Assembly: GCA_021495925.1 (NCBI GenBank)
Contig: JAKEKT010000004.1
Coordinates: 620,001 to 684,000, forward strand
Source of the DNA: Diplodia intermedia
Lineage: Eukaryota > Ascomycota > Dothideomycetes > Botryosphaeriales > Botryosphaeriaceae
Direction: 5' to 3'
DNA length: 64,000 nucleotides
Shown: piece after piece, positions 32,671 to 44,536 of the stretch
Layout of the letters: every line of letters starts with the position of its first letter
Position numbering within the stretch: the stretch's first letter is position 1
Program-made: the position numbers and the translations under genes
Notes under the pieces: model-generated
Told to the model about the DNA's origin: nothing
The model's input: the letters and a program-made list of their open reading frames with translations, nothing else
Databases searched by the model: none

Positions 32671-34143
32671 TTTCAGGTCGGGTGGAATTCAGCAATACGG
32701 GAAAAGGGATTGAAAGAGCAGTGATACAACAGAGAGCATCTTGGGGCAACAGCAGTGTGACGAGTATTAGAGGAGAGTCGCAAGCCACAACAGAGCCCAG
32801 TCGACTCTGGAATCAGCGAGATGCGTCGGACGAACATGCCCGAATCGCGGGTGTTCGCCCAGGACTGATTGGTCAAGGATCAGGTAGGATCAACAGTTCC
32901 CCGCAAAGCTTGGCGCCAACCCTATCCGAATCAGCTCTCTCTCACGGGCATGCGTTTGACATGGTCGCATGCCCGGCTCAGCGCGGCATTAATCCACAGC
33001 CGGGCATAAACCCGGACGTATCTCAAGTACCGTAAGCTCACAAATATGACCTTCTCCGCACCCATCCGCCCGGGAAACCGCCATTGTACGACCACCGCGT
33101 GGCCTGTGACTGTTCTGGACGCATCGCCGCTGCCATCAGCTCCTTCTCCTTCCCAGCACGCCAGCTTGAACGCGTTCACAACACCCACTACCTCGGCAAT
33201 GTGGTCGGGGCTCCTTGCACTACCCAGCGGCCGAACCCAATCGTCTGGCCGCCTTGGTCCAAAGACCACTTTGGCACCGCTCTTATGCCCAGTCTCGGGC
33301 AAACGGTTTGCGGCTGCTCGAAAAATCTCATGCTACCCGTCACACAGACCTGACAAGAGGGATTACGCAGTCCGGCTTCTCAAAACGAACACCTGCAGGT
33401 CAGGGTTCTGTCAGCCTGGCCTGCGCAACATCAAGGGGCTCTCTGAGTGGTGAGGGCAAGTGATACGGATTGAAGGGTTGAAAAATCACTGCCCAGATGT
33501 TGCCACGACCTGCACCCCAAACCCACCCGGGAAATCATCTCCATCACGCCACCCAGTGATGCCGTTGGTGTGTGTCGTAGTCATCCTCCTTCCCCAGGGA
33601 GCTAACGCCGTGGAATGGGAAACGACAGAGGAGGGGCGAAGTAACGCTGTCCAATTACCTGGCCTCAACGCCGCGAACGCATTATCTGACTCCCTCGTCT
33701 TACCCCTCCCTGTATCTTGTTTTCCCCATGGCACAGGTTACATCAACCGCCACCCCAGGCTCTCACGGCATCCGCTCTCGGATGTTGGCGCCATCTCCGT
33801 TGGCGCCGCGGCATCCAGGAGGTCGCGTTGGCGAATGGTGATGCCTTTCAGAAACTGTCTACTGGTCGTCTGGCGGCTGGCCTTGCTGTTAATACGATTG
33901 CCGGTCTCCGGCATCACCGAGGCGCAAGGGCAGGACTGGCTTGGTATTACTGATGGTGCGGGGGAGAAATCTTTGGATGGTTCTCTTTGGCAGACGGCGG
34001 GATGCTGTGTGATGGCTTTATAAACTGCAGACGCTGTCCCCTCCAGATCGATCGCGGTTATTGAATCCAAAGACGTCCCCTTTCCAGGTCATTTTCAGTC
34101 TGCTCTTGTGTCCTTGGCTTTCCCCTTGTCTGATTAGACTACT
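32671..34143. promoter_or_regulatory. shared upstream region of glycerol kinase and aquaglyceroporin
   Basis: 1473 bp between two divergent start codons. A CCAAT-type box (ATTGG) is at about 32868-32872. A cluster of CGGGCAT motifs lies at 32836-33015 (separate entry), nearer to the kinase. The right half has no gene; its frames lack motifs. Confidence 0.6.
32836..33015. promoter_or_regulatory. CGGGCAT motif cluster with two palindromes
   Basis: Four copies of CGGGCAT in 180 bp: reverse at 32836-32842, forward at 32945-32951, reverse at 32969-32975 and forward at 33001-33007. The middle two form a perfect 10-bp inverted repeat, CGGGCATGCG (32945-32954) and CGCATGCCCG (32966-32975), separated by 11 nt. 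The last is part of CCGGG-CATAAA-CCCGG (33000-33015). Inverted CGG half-sites are typical of Zn2Cys6 dimers. The cluster lies 166-345 bp upstream of the glycerol kinase ATG. Confidence 0.5.
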
Positions 34144-35477
34144 ATGGCGCCGCACCATGATGGAACCCCTCTCCATGCCAGGGAGGACTCCGGGTTTGGT
34201 GCCATTCATGTTGAGGATATAGCCGCGCCGGCCACCAGGACTCAGAAGTATCAGCCTTCTAAAGGCCAGGATCCCCCGCCGAAAACTGACAGTGAATATG
34301 GCGTTGACCACAAGATCGCCATTGAGGCCGGGAGTGACTCGGACGTTATCGTGGAACAGGCTGTCCGGCCCTCTCTCCTCTGGAGCCGGATCAGGCGCAT
34401 CCACAAGGAAGCCTTCTCAGAATTCCTTGGCACTTTCGTTCTGATTCTCTTCGGCGACGGCGTCGTGGCCCAGGTGGTCCTCTCCGGGGCCGAGAAGGGA
34501 GACTACCAGTCCATCTCATGGGGATGGGGGTGAGTGTTCTTTTCCCCTACTCCTGTCGCGCCGAAGTGATGTGTGTCCCCTGACCTGCCGCCTACAGACT
34601 CGGCGTCATGCTCGGTGTATACTGCTCAGGCTACTCGGGCGGCCACATCAACCCGGCCGTGACCTTCGCCAACTGCGTCTTCCGCAAATTCCCGTGGCGC
34701 AAGTTCCCCGTGTACGCGGCCGCGCAGGTGCTCGGCGCCATGTGCGCGTCGGCCGTCGTCTACGGCAACTACAACTCGGCCATCGACAACTACGAGGGCC
34801 ACGGCGTGCGCACCGTGCCGGGCTACTCCAACACGTCGAGCGCCGGCATCTTCTGCACCTACCCGGCCGAGTTCATGACCCGCACCGGCATGTTCTTCTC
34901 CGAGTTCGTCGCGTCCGCCATCCTGATGCTCGTCATCTTCGCCCTCAAGGACGACGACAACATCGGCGCCGGCCCGCTGACGCCGCTCGCTTTGTTCTTC
35001 CTCATCTTCGGTATCGGTGCCTGCTTGTAAGCTGCTCACCCATCCCCTTCATCGGTGTCTTCTGCCCCGCATGCTTGCAGGTTGCTGACCGTGACGTGCG
35101 CGATGGCCAGCGGCTGGGAAACCGGCTACGCCATCAACCTTGCTCGCGACTTCGGTCCGCGCCTGATGTCGTACATGCTCGGCTACGGGCCCAACGTGTG
35201 GAGAGCGGGTAATTACTATTTCTGGGTATGTCGTCCTCCTTCTCCAACACCGTCGCAGAAGCAGGATGTGATTGAGCGATGCATGCTGACAAGTTGCGCG
35301 CGGCGCATGCAGATCCCGATGGTCGCACCCTTCATCGGCACCACCTTCGGCGGCTTCCTGTACGACCTCCTCCTCAACGATGGCGACAGCCCCGTCAACA
35401 CGCCTTGGATCGGCTTGAAGCGCCTGGTGCCTGGAACGCTGGGGAGGAGTCGCCGGGGAAGCGAGAGCCCGGTATAA
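34144..35477 (+). CDS. aquaglyceroporin (MIP family)
   Basis: Glycerol/water channel of 374 residues with six helices. Exons are 34144-34529, 34598-35026, 35081-35225 and 35313-35477. The ~95-residue hydrophilic N terminus is followed by EFLGTFVLILFGDGVVAQVV, the first pore motif GYSGGHINPAVTFA (NPA at 34650-34658) and the second, ETGYAINLARDFGPR, where NPA is replaced by NLA (35136-35144). The Asp after the second motif and the long loop before helix 4 mark the glycerol-transporting branch. Yeast Fps1 also carries NLA in the second half. The C-terminal tail is short and basic. Its upstream region is shared with glycerol kinase. The four exons sum to 375 codons, TAA at 35475-35477. Confidence 0.93.
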
Positions 35478-36193
35478 ACAATCGTGGGTCAAAGTGAGCT
35501 ACACTGGAGGCATGATACTGCGGTATAGACCGCTGTTGTGAAACTGTCACTGGTATGCGATGAGCGCTTCTTAGACCGCTAGTTGTAGGACCAACATATG
35601 TTTGATGAGGTTGTGCCAATGGGCGAGGGATGTTCCTATTCCCGTTCGACAACGCTGTGCCAATGCGGGGGTCAGTGGATTGAAAGGGAGATATCAAGAC
35701 TTGACTTTTCATCATGTGCTTGGATTCTTCCTCTATGGACTTAGCGGTTAATATTCTTGAGAAAACTCCGTCGGCGTTCCACCTTCGTTGCATTCTTCAG
35801 ACCTTCAGTTCCTTGCATTAGAGCCTCGATCTGCACGGCCATGTCCTTGATCTTTGTCAAAGCACCTGCGAAGCTCGCCGTCGGCTACCTAAGCGTTGCG
35901 TCATTGCGGTCAAGAAAGGAAGCAGTGCGTACCTGCCTCACAAAACAGCCGGGCTGTATCGACCAATGGCAGTCCCTAGTTCACAGCCCCAATAGCAGCG
36001 CAAAATGCTGACTATCATGTGCTGTAGATGCTCCACGACGAAACAAACTTATGGCTGCCATTCCTTTGAGACTTCACGCAACTCACATAAGCACCGAGAC
36101 CACCTCATCACCGTATGTCTCATTCTCATTCATCTACGTATCTTTGCATCAAATCTCTGGTATCAAAAAGGAAAGGATGGAAAATCGCAATCT
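35478..36193. other. intergenic, convergent 3' flanks
   Basis: 716 bp between the aquaglyceroporin stop and the end of the broken DUF3176 gene. Nothing could be supported here. Confidence 0.5.
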
Positions 36194-38201
36194 TCAATGC
36201 GCCGACACCTCCACCAACTGCATCCCACTCCCCAGATCCCCCATCCGCACACGCACCTTCTTCGCCACCTGCTCCATCTGGCCCTCATGCGTCACCTCGC
36301 CGCGATACTTGGCCACCTCCTCGCCGTCCAAGCCGTGAAACAGCAACGCCAGCGGATTCCCCTTCCAGACGTGAAACCCGCTGCTCCTCCCCACGCTCTC
36401 CACTACGGTCGCCGCCAGAAACACGGCGGTCAAGGCCAACAGCGCGGCCGGATACGCCAGCCACGGCCACCGCACGCTCACGCACGTCGCCGTGCGCTTG
36501 GCGACGCCGCGGGCGGGCTCGCTGTTGCTCGCGTCGCCGTTGCGGCGCATGTTGGCCGTCATGCCGTCGGCCATGCTGTCCCAGACGCGCGCGACGAGCG
36601 CGAGGCCGGTGTCGCCGGCGTTGTACAGCTGGCCCAGCCACGGCGGGTCCCGACTCGTCCGCCTCGGGCGCGTACCAGACGGAGCCGGCGAGGAAGCCCG
36701 GCAGGAACTCCTGCGCGCCGAGCGTGTTGAGGTACCGGAACACGCACTCCTTGGGCAGGTGCGCCGCCCGCGACGCGTTGCCGGGCAGCACGCCCCACGT
36801 CTCGAAGAAGGCGTCGGTGGTGGCGTTGGGCTGCTGCTTGAACTCCGACGCGTCGTGGTAGACGCCGTCGATGAGGCAGGGCATGGGCGCCGCCGTGTAG
36901 CTCGACCACGGCAGCTCCATCGTGTCGCGCGTGACGGGCGAGGTGCCGACGAGCGTCTCGTGCGCCACGCCCTGCGTGACGTTGAGCTGGTACGTACGCA
37001 CGCACGGCGACAGCGAGCACTTTTACGCCGCCGTCTGCCAGTCGGCGATGGACGACGATGACGACGACGACGACGACGACATGGTGGGGGCGCCGGGGAA
37101 GGTCAGGATGTCCGTCGCCACCAGCGCCGTCTCGTTCCACGTGGTGCCGTAGACGCTGTTGTTGTTGCCCGAGCCCATGACCATCATGACGGGGTACGGC
37201 GCCGTGAGCTGCAGCCCCGACGGCAGCGTCCAGTTGCACGCCGTTGTTGTTGTTGTTGTCTTGGAGTCGATGCACGTTTTGTTGACGGCTGCCGAGTGGT
37301 CCTCACAGTAGCTGCACATGCCGAGCGTCCTATACTCGGGGTATGTGCAGTTTCCAGTACCGCACGCTGGCTCGACGCCCTGGAAAGAATTTTACGCACC
37401 CTGGTAGAGCGCGGCCTGCATGGGGAGGTCCAGAGTGGTCATGCCGGCGCCGACGTGGGCTCCGGTTGCGGTGTAGTTGTTTGTCCACAGGATGGATGCG
37501 GCCTCGCTGGACTCGTCTTGTGCGCAGGAATGGTATCTGATGACCTGCTGGATGAAGGGGTCGCTTGCCACGGCCAGCACGGTGATGATGGCGCCGAGCG
37601 TTGCCATGTTCTGAACGTGGAGGTAGCGGATGAACTTGAGGGATCCCCAAAGCCCTCTGCTCGCGTGGTCGAATCTCGCGATATCGTGGAGCGGACGGGC
37701 TTCCTTGTACCATGACCATTTCAATTGGCTGACAGCTGGTTGGGGCCGCGTTAGTAGAGTCGCCACGCAGACGGTGGGCTGGCACGCACCTTCGGCAACC
37801 GGAATCATCATGGTGGCCTTGAGAATTACAGCGAACACGGATATCAGGGCGTTGATGGACACCCTAAACGGCCAGTCCGGGAGAGGACGTCCATCGTGCG
37901 TCGCAAGCGTGATGACAATTGCAGCCAGAGCAATGAGAGAGACGATGTACGCCAGGATTTCCGTGAGCCATCTTCCAAACCTGCCTGCAGGGGACAGAGA
38001 GCCTGTTTGGCTGCGGCGGTCCGCATCCTTCTCGACGACATCGTCTGCGGGCGCCTTGGCCTGGGTTTGGGTCGAGTCCGAGTCTCCGGCAGACAAGCTT
38101 TCTGGGCGGTCGCCTCGGCGGCGATCGTCGTAGGGCCGCATCTCGTACTGGATCTCGGGCGCCGCGGCGGCTTCGGAGCCGTGGACGGGCTGGTAGCTCA
38201 T
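36194..38201 (-). pseudogene. broken DUF3176 membrane-protein gene
   Basis: Clear similarity to fungal DUF3176 proteins: an N-terminal hydrophilic part from MSYQPVHG, helices ILAYIVSLIALAAIVITLAT and SINALISVFAVILKATMMI, the hallmark VSQLKWSWY and FDHASRGLWGSL, then a Cys-rich outer domain (GTGNCTYPEYRTLGMCSYC, CSLSPCVRTY) and a last helix before PLALLFHGLDG. One normal intron (about 37736-37788) is inferred. Three lesions break the frame. An in-frame TAA after ALYQGA lies near 37392-37394. A second in-frame TAA before KCSLSP is at 37023-37025. A one-base frameshift in a GGG run near 36650 separates VWYAPEADES from WLGQLYNAGDTG. No intron of normal size and phase removes them. Sequencing error could explain the frameshift but hardly all three. 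The start at 38201 is a choice; Met at 38312 is in frame. Confidence 0.65.
37046..37082. repeat. GAC/GTC trinucleotide repeat
   Basis: Interrupted trinucleotide run coding for about ten serines on the minus strand inside the broken DUF3176 gene, a few codons before the second in-frame stop. Confidence 0.8.
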
Positions 38202-39168
38202 GACTGCGAAGCGATCCAGGAACCGGCCGGTGTTGGCGGAATGCTGCTCTACCGGCTCGGCGGAGACGACGCAGCGGAGAGAAGTACCATGGTTAAGAGA
38301 AAAGCGGCCCATTGAGCCTACAACGTGCGGCTGTGCGAATTTGGGGGCCGAGATCCAGGTTCGACCAACGAGAGGCCTTAGACCGCCTGGTGGCGGGCCC
38401 TAGCAAGGGAAACATGGCCGGTCTGTGGTACTAGTGATCCTTCAGTTGCCAGCGGGGGTTGCGGTCAAACATATCCAAGAAGCCGCGCCTGGAAACTCGA
38501 TCAAAGAGAGCGAGGGTGCTCTGTTGGATTGGGCGTCCTGTCGATGAGCTGCTGTTGTTACTGCCTTGTGGCTGGCGGTCGCCTTCCTGCCGGGGCTAGG
38601 TACTCACAGCATAGCGCAAGAGCTCCATATGCCGTTTCTTGTGCTTGTAGAGAGGCCATTACTGATCGTCTGCCGTTGCGCACGAATGTGGTGTTTGGTG
38701 TTGATGATGTTGATGGACGATCGCAGGCAAGGGACTCGTTTTGACGGCGCTACTTAAGTTTAGCTGATTGGCTGGCCTGCGCGTTCCCGGCACAAAGATT
38801 CAAGCCCTCCAAGCTCACCGATGGGCAGTTGAATATCTCTATGGCTCATCATTTACATTTCCCTTGCCTTTGATGCAGTGTTGAAAAGCGTAGCAGGTCG
38901 ACAATACCTGCAACCCAAACAAAAACTAGCAGCTTAGTATACGTCCATTCTTTGTTATCATGGTCTCTACAATTACAGTGTCATCACTAACTTATCCTTC
39001 CCAAAGTATACCACGCATGCCCGCCACTCTTGCTGCAGTCACTTTTCCGTCCTATCCTCCGCAAGCCTTTGCGATATCGTCAACTCCACAAGAGCATCAA
39101 GACCAGGAGACAAAGGTAAAGAACGAGGGGGTAAACCGCCGCCACCACCACCACCACCTGGTCCCACT
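38202..39168. other. intergenic, no supported feature
   Basis: About 0.97 kb holding the former promoter of the DUF3176 gene and the 3' flank of the DUF2235 gene. No gene, RNA or repeat was identified. Confidence 0.5.
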
Positions 39169-41955
39169 CTACCCCAACCTCTCCGGCACACTCCTCCTGT
39201 AATCATACTCATCCCCTGACGGCGGCAAAATGGCGCTCCTCCTCCTCCTCTCCTTGACCACATCCTCCCTCACCACACCCCTACTCCTCTCCCTCACCCT
39301 CTCCTCCGGCTCAATCATCGACATCCTCTCCCGCCTGGGCGGCCCCTTACTCTTACTCCTCGCCCTACCACCGGCTGCAGCTCGTCTCTGCTTCGTCCGC
39401 GGAGGCCACATGACAAACTCATACGCCTCCGGGTCGCGCTCCGCTAGAAGCTCCCTCTCCAACCTGCTCAACGGCGCCTCGGGCAAGACGCGCGTACTGG
39501 CGGGTGAACGTTGGTCATCCATGCCGCTACGCAGGCGCCAAAAGACGTCCGGAGGAGGTCCACCACCACCACCACCACGATGATGGTCGTGATCTGGGGG
39601 ATACTCGACAACGAGCCTCCAGTCATCGAGCGACTCGGGGTCGTATCTGCCCTTGTCCTCTACGCCGGGGCCTCCTAGCCTCCACCTCGTGCGGACGCTC
39701 GCATGGACATACTCACACGTGTCCCGTAGCGGCCTGCCCGTGCTGCGTCCCGTGTGCGGATCCGTCGAGGTGTACAAGCCCGGTGTGCGTTTCGTGCTGC
39801 CGGCGAGGCTGTAGATTCCCGCCGCCGAGTTGGGGATTTCGCCGAAGCTCCAAGGTCGCGGCGGCAACTCCTTGCGCTGTCGCTTGTAGAAGCGGTCGTT
39901 GGCCTCTTCCTGGTCGAAGACGTACTTCACCTTGAAGTCCAGGAAGGGCTGCAGCTGCGACACCATCCACGCAAGCGTGACGTTGGCCAGCTGCTGGTCG
40001 TCGTAGCCGCCGCCGACGTTGCTGTGCACGCCCGGGAACCACACCTGCCGTAGCACCGTCCGGGCGTTGTCGCGGGGTTTCTCCCAGAGTGCTGGTGCGA
40101 AGGACGCTCGGCGCTCGTCCAGCGCCAGCGCCTGAAAGGCGTAATCAACGCAATCGGCGAGCTTGGTGTCGTAGAAGGACATCTCCCTGGATTGCATAGG
40201 CTGTAGTCCGACTCTCGTGAGCCAATTGACTCGCGGAGCACCCAGAGAGCCGACGGTATCCCATACGCCGATAGCTTTGACCCGGACGCCTAGCGTTGTC
40301 ATCCCTCTTGCTTCCAGCTCATGTCGGTAGGCTGGGTCGCTCGCATTGGGCTTGTTGGGGAACGGAATATCCGGGTTGCGGTCCTTGTAACTGCGATCTC
40401 GGCGGTGCTGTACATCGTCGAATATTGCTACAAAGGCTCCCAGACCTTTCTTCGTCAATACACCTATCTGATCTATCAAGCCTGCGATACTACGCGCCGT
40501 GAACGCGCCTCTCGAGAATCCGATCAGGTAGATTTCATCACCAGGAGAGTAGTTGTTGCTGAGGAAAGAGTAGGCCTCGCGTACGTTCTCCTCTAACCCA
40601 CCCCCTGTTGAGCCGCTTATCACTCGATTGACAACGTTGCCACGAGATCCAACTCCGAAATGGTAGTAAACAATCTGAGGGATCCTGTCTTTCGACATTG
40701 GTTTGATCGCTCGAGATATTCGCGTCACGTTGCTAGGGACGGCCAGTTCGCCATTCGCCATACCGTTGTCTGAATTCAGCCATGTACCTGTCTTTCTCAT
40801 CAGCAAACAAACATCACCATCATATCCTCCAGTGTTCAGCCACACGTGTGAGGCCATAGATGGCTCACAAACACACTCCCTCAGACGCACAGCACTGCCA
40901 AAAAAAAAATAAAGGGAATACGAAAGGTACAACCTAATGACACCGCCGAGACGTCCCAAGGATCGAGAAATGGGGATGAGAAGACGAACGATAGCAGGGA
41001 CGAAATGAGGAGCTAGAGTAGGACAACAATGGGAATCTTACTCACCATCACAAGCCACAATCAGTCTCTTAAACGGCGGCGGACTATCGGCACCTCTCAT
41101 ATCCAGACTGGCCTTTCGCCTGACCCTGCTTTTACTCCTCGCTCTGCTCTTACTCCTCGCCGGCACCGGCACGATCTGCTCCACAATCTCAATCTCCTGC
41201 GGCTGGCTCCTCACCACCACGACACCATCATCCCGCGTATATGCATACTCGTCTTTTGCCGATGATGACCCCGGCCTATCACCGTAGTCATATACCGAGG
41301 CACGACCGCCACTCGCGGGAGAATTCTTCCTCGACACAAGCGCGCCGGCGTGGCTCGGATGTACACTGGCGGGCGGATTGACCATCATGCTCTGGTTTTT
41401 CCTCGCGCGATCGGAAAGAGGCGAGGAACGTTGGTGGTGGTGGCGCTCCTCAATAACATCGATAAATTCTTCCCTCTCCCTCTCTCTCTCCCACCCCCGG
41501 TCTCTCACATCCCTCACCGATGCCGCCCGGGCGGGCGGCGATGGTGCGGGTGCAGGTGGGTGCGACATCGGGGGCGGCGGCGGCGGCGGCGGCGGCACGT
41601 TCAAGATTTCCTCCCTGACGAAGCTCCTCCGGGCGCTCGAGGGAGGCGGGCTGCGGCTGTGGCGCCGCTCACGCTCACGCTGTCGTTCAACGAGGCTTTC
41701 TTCGTCATCGTACACAACCTCGATGTCGTAATCATTGCGGGGACCCCGGTGCGGGGTGTCATACATTGACTGTGCCCGTGGCCTGGCAGACGTGTTGCTC
41801 CTCCTAGCAGAGACATTTTCGTTGCTGCCGCGCGGGTGGTGAGGTTGATGATCCATGCCGACGTATTCGTCGTCATAGTAGCGGTGGTGCGAGTCTCGGC
41901 CGGGTGGAGGGCGCGAGTAATCGCGGTAGTACTCGCGCGATTCGCGGTCGGGCAT
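39169..41955 (-). CDS. DUF2235 alpha/beta-hydrolase with long disordered N terminus
   Basis: 842-residue protein made from exon 41046-41955 and exon 39169-40787. The 258-nt intron interrupts the start of the DUF2235 domain: FKRLIVACDG before it and TWLNSDNG after it. Further family landmarks are PQIVYYHFGVGS, the nucleophile elbow IGFSRGAFTAR (GxSxG), GVWDTVGSLGAP, HALDE-like ALDERRASFAP and VWFPGVHSNVGGGYDD with the expected Asp/His. The same fold occurs in bacterial type VI phospholipase effectors (Tle1), so a lipase or esterase is likely. The N-terminal ~290 residues are Arg/Ser/Pro-rich with a nine-proline run and SR/RS pairs. The C-terminal ~130 residues are also Arg-rich and low complexity. 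Cellular site and substrate are unknown. Confidence 0.85.
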
Positions 41956-44536
41956 GATTTCGCTTGATTCGTCTTTTTTTTCCTTTTTTTATTTTTATCT
42001 TCCTCTCGTTTCCGGATCCGTGGGTTGGTTCGTGACTATGCGCAGGGCAACCAAGATTAGGCTGCAGTACGTCTCGGGTTTTATTTTTGTTTTCTCTGCT
42101 TGACCGTTTGGTTTCCTCTCCGGTTCGGGACTGATCCGTTCGGGGGCGCGGCGACAGATTTGGTTGGTTAGGTCGGTGTGGTTGAACGACGATGACTGGC
42201 GTTTGTTGCCCGGTTGCCTTTCCTTGGTTCACCGGCGCTGGCCTGACCGGAGACGTCAGGTGTTTCCCTGTTGGCAAAGGGTCCGTAGGGCTGGCTAGAC
42301 CGGACTCGCAGGCCGTGGAGGAGTTGGCGTAACAGCAAACCCCTGTGCGTCGCTGCTGCGGTTGATGCTGTTTCTGCTGCTGGTCGCGTGCTTGGCTTGC
42401 TACCCAACGACCGAGGCGCTGCAACGTATCCCGGACATCGGCGGCGACGAGAGGACGCGACGCAGCATTAGCCGGATGGTTTGGCGAAGGAGGCCGCGCG
42501 TGGGAGAGCCCCCCGACTGGTTGCAGAGATAGGAGCCCAGACGGGCTAATGGTGGTGGTGAGTCTGCGATGATCAGGCAGCAAAGCAAGGAAAGCAGCAG
42601 GGCTGACAACAGCCGAGATGATGGGCGCGGGATGGGAAGGAGCAGGCAACGCGCTTCCCTGCGGCAGTTTCGAGGACGAGGGTCTCGCGCGCGGGCGAAA
42701 ACAGGATTGGCAAGGACACCTACCCAGTCACATGGCCCTCATGGTGGGTGAGCAGCCCTGCGCGGCAGCTGCAGCGACAGAGAAGAGAGCCAACAGCAGC
42801 CGTCGAACAAGAAACCCCTCCAACGGCACGCAAGGAACCTTCGCGCGGCAAGGCGCCTCGTTCCATTCCTTTGGGATCCCGCACCAGGTATCAATCAGCG
42901 CTGCAGTTTGGAGTTTAGCTCGCCCTCTTTCGCATGCCAAACTCCCCTTCCCTCGCGACTTGGGCGACACGACGTTTGCTGCGCCGCAGGCCCTGTGGTT
43001 CCAATACGTGTTTGCCCGCGCCCCGTCGTAGCCAGGGCCCACACGAGGCTGCTTGCCTGCCCCCGACCGCAACTTTGCCTCTAGATGCTAGCGCCTGCAT
43101 CACTAGGTTGGGCTTGTAGGTAAGGCTGCTATGCGGCTCATCCGGGGGGTGGTAGTGCCTAACTAGGCAGCATCCTGTCTAGCGATTGGCGGGCCTGTGG
43201 CTCCCGGTCATCAGCCTAGTCGTCGAACGGTTCGCGTCATAGTCTGCTGGCGCTGGCGTAGTGGGCTGCATAAGATTATGACCACCTCCCTCGTGGGCGG
43301 AGGAAGCAAACGTCCAGCGCCGTGGGCGCCAGGCTCGAGGTCCGAAACCATACAATTGCATCCAGGCACGCGATGCAACTACCCACGCTGCTGAGTGGAT
43401 GGTTTGGGATGGAGGGATGCTTTTGCGACCCGCTATGGTGCCGCCGCCGGCTGCGCACTGGCAGCGTGACAGCCCAAGGACGGTAGCCGAGCGTCATTCA
43501 AGGGTCTCAGGGTCTGAAGCGCCTAGCTCTTTCTGGTCGCCTTGCCGCGCCCGAATGCAAGATAAGCAAACGCAAGACGATACAAAGATCAAAGGCGGTG
43601 GGGTTGGCGGCGTGGGATTGATTGATGATCCGAAGGAAACCGGCAGCACAGGCAGGTGCTTGGCCAGTGACTCAGTTGATGACTCCATGATCCGCCTGCT
43701 GCTCTCCTGAAGATCATCCACACGAGTCCATGCCCACCCAAACGCGCATCCCCCAGTCAGCCCGGAAGCCCAATCGCTCACTCTGATTGCTCTGGTTTCA
43801 ACGACCCCATGTCGCTCAGCTCGTACGTACCCAGCACAGCGGTTGATTCGTCGCGCTCGCCCCGGATCCTCCAGGCTACACTCCCGAACTTGTTGGCGCC
43901 GCGAACGCAAGTGGACCTTTGCGCATGTGCGCCCACGTACCTCTCTGACGCCCGAAGCACCCCATCACAGCACATACAAACATGGCGATTTCTGCAGTAG
44001 CAAATGAAAAATCCTTTTGTGTCTAACTAAGGCGTCCCAGCACCCCCTCTCTCCCTCTCTCTCTCTCACGTCACCCGTACACGTATCAGAACAAGGGGGG
44101 GCTATTTGCCCAGCGCCGACGTGATCATCCGTCCTCGCCTTCGTCTCATGTGAGCTAATTCTACACTTTCGATCCCACCGTCACAACAGATACACAGGCC
44201 GTCCAAAAAAAATCAATTTTGCGCCTCACCCTTCATGACATAACTGGCTTGACTAAGCAAGCCCTGCAGCCATTTCTTCGTGCAGAATGATCAAGGACTC
44301 ATGCGATACAGCAAATCAGCGCTATGCCACCCCAGGTTGGACGCCACGTCCAGCAGAGAAAGTAAGAAAAATGGTGAGAAGAAAGAACATGAGGAGAAAG
44401 AGAGATAGTATGAGATACAAGAAGTCGAGCTGAGAGGCCGTAGATATTGAGACACTCTGGAAAAATAGAGGAATTCCGTTTTGACCCCATACGCCTAGAG
44501 GTCTTTTGAGATCTCAACCCAGAAAAAGTGAAGTGG
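41956..44536. other. 2.6-kb gene-free region
   Basis: Begins with a T-rich tract at 41971-41999, directly upstream of the DUF2235 gene. A CT-rich run lies at about 44045-44067. No gene was supported. The open frames within it are low-complexity products of GC-rich DNA. Confidence 0.5.

Noticed and set aside
37373..37392. GTGCGT...TTTCCAG as a 20-nt intron that would remove the first stop in the DUF3176 gene
   Set aside because: Only 20 nt, far below the ~49-nt minimum seen in this window, and its removal breaks the frame of the following conserved GTGNCTYPEY segment.
41873..42649. 258-codon minus-strand frame upstream of the DUF2235 gene
   Set aside because: Pro/Arg/Ser/Thr low complexity, overlaps the start of the real gene, crosses the T-rich promoter tract.
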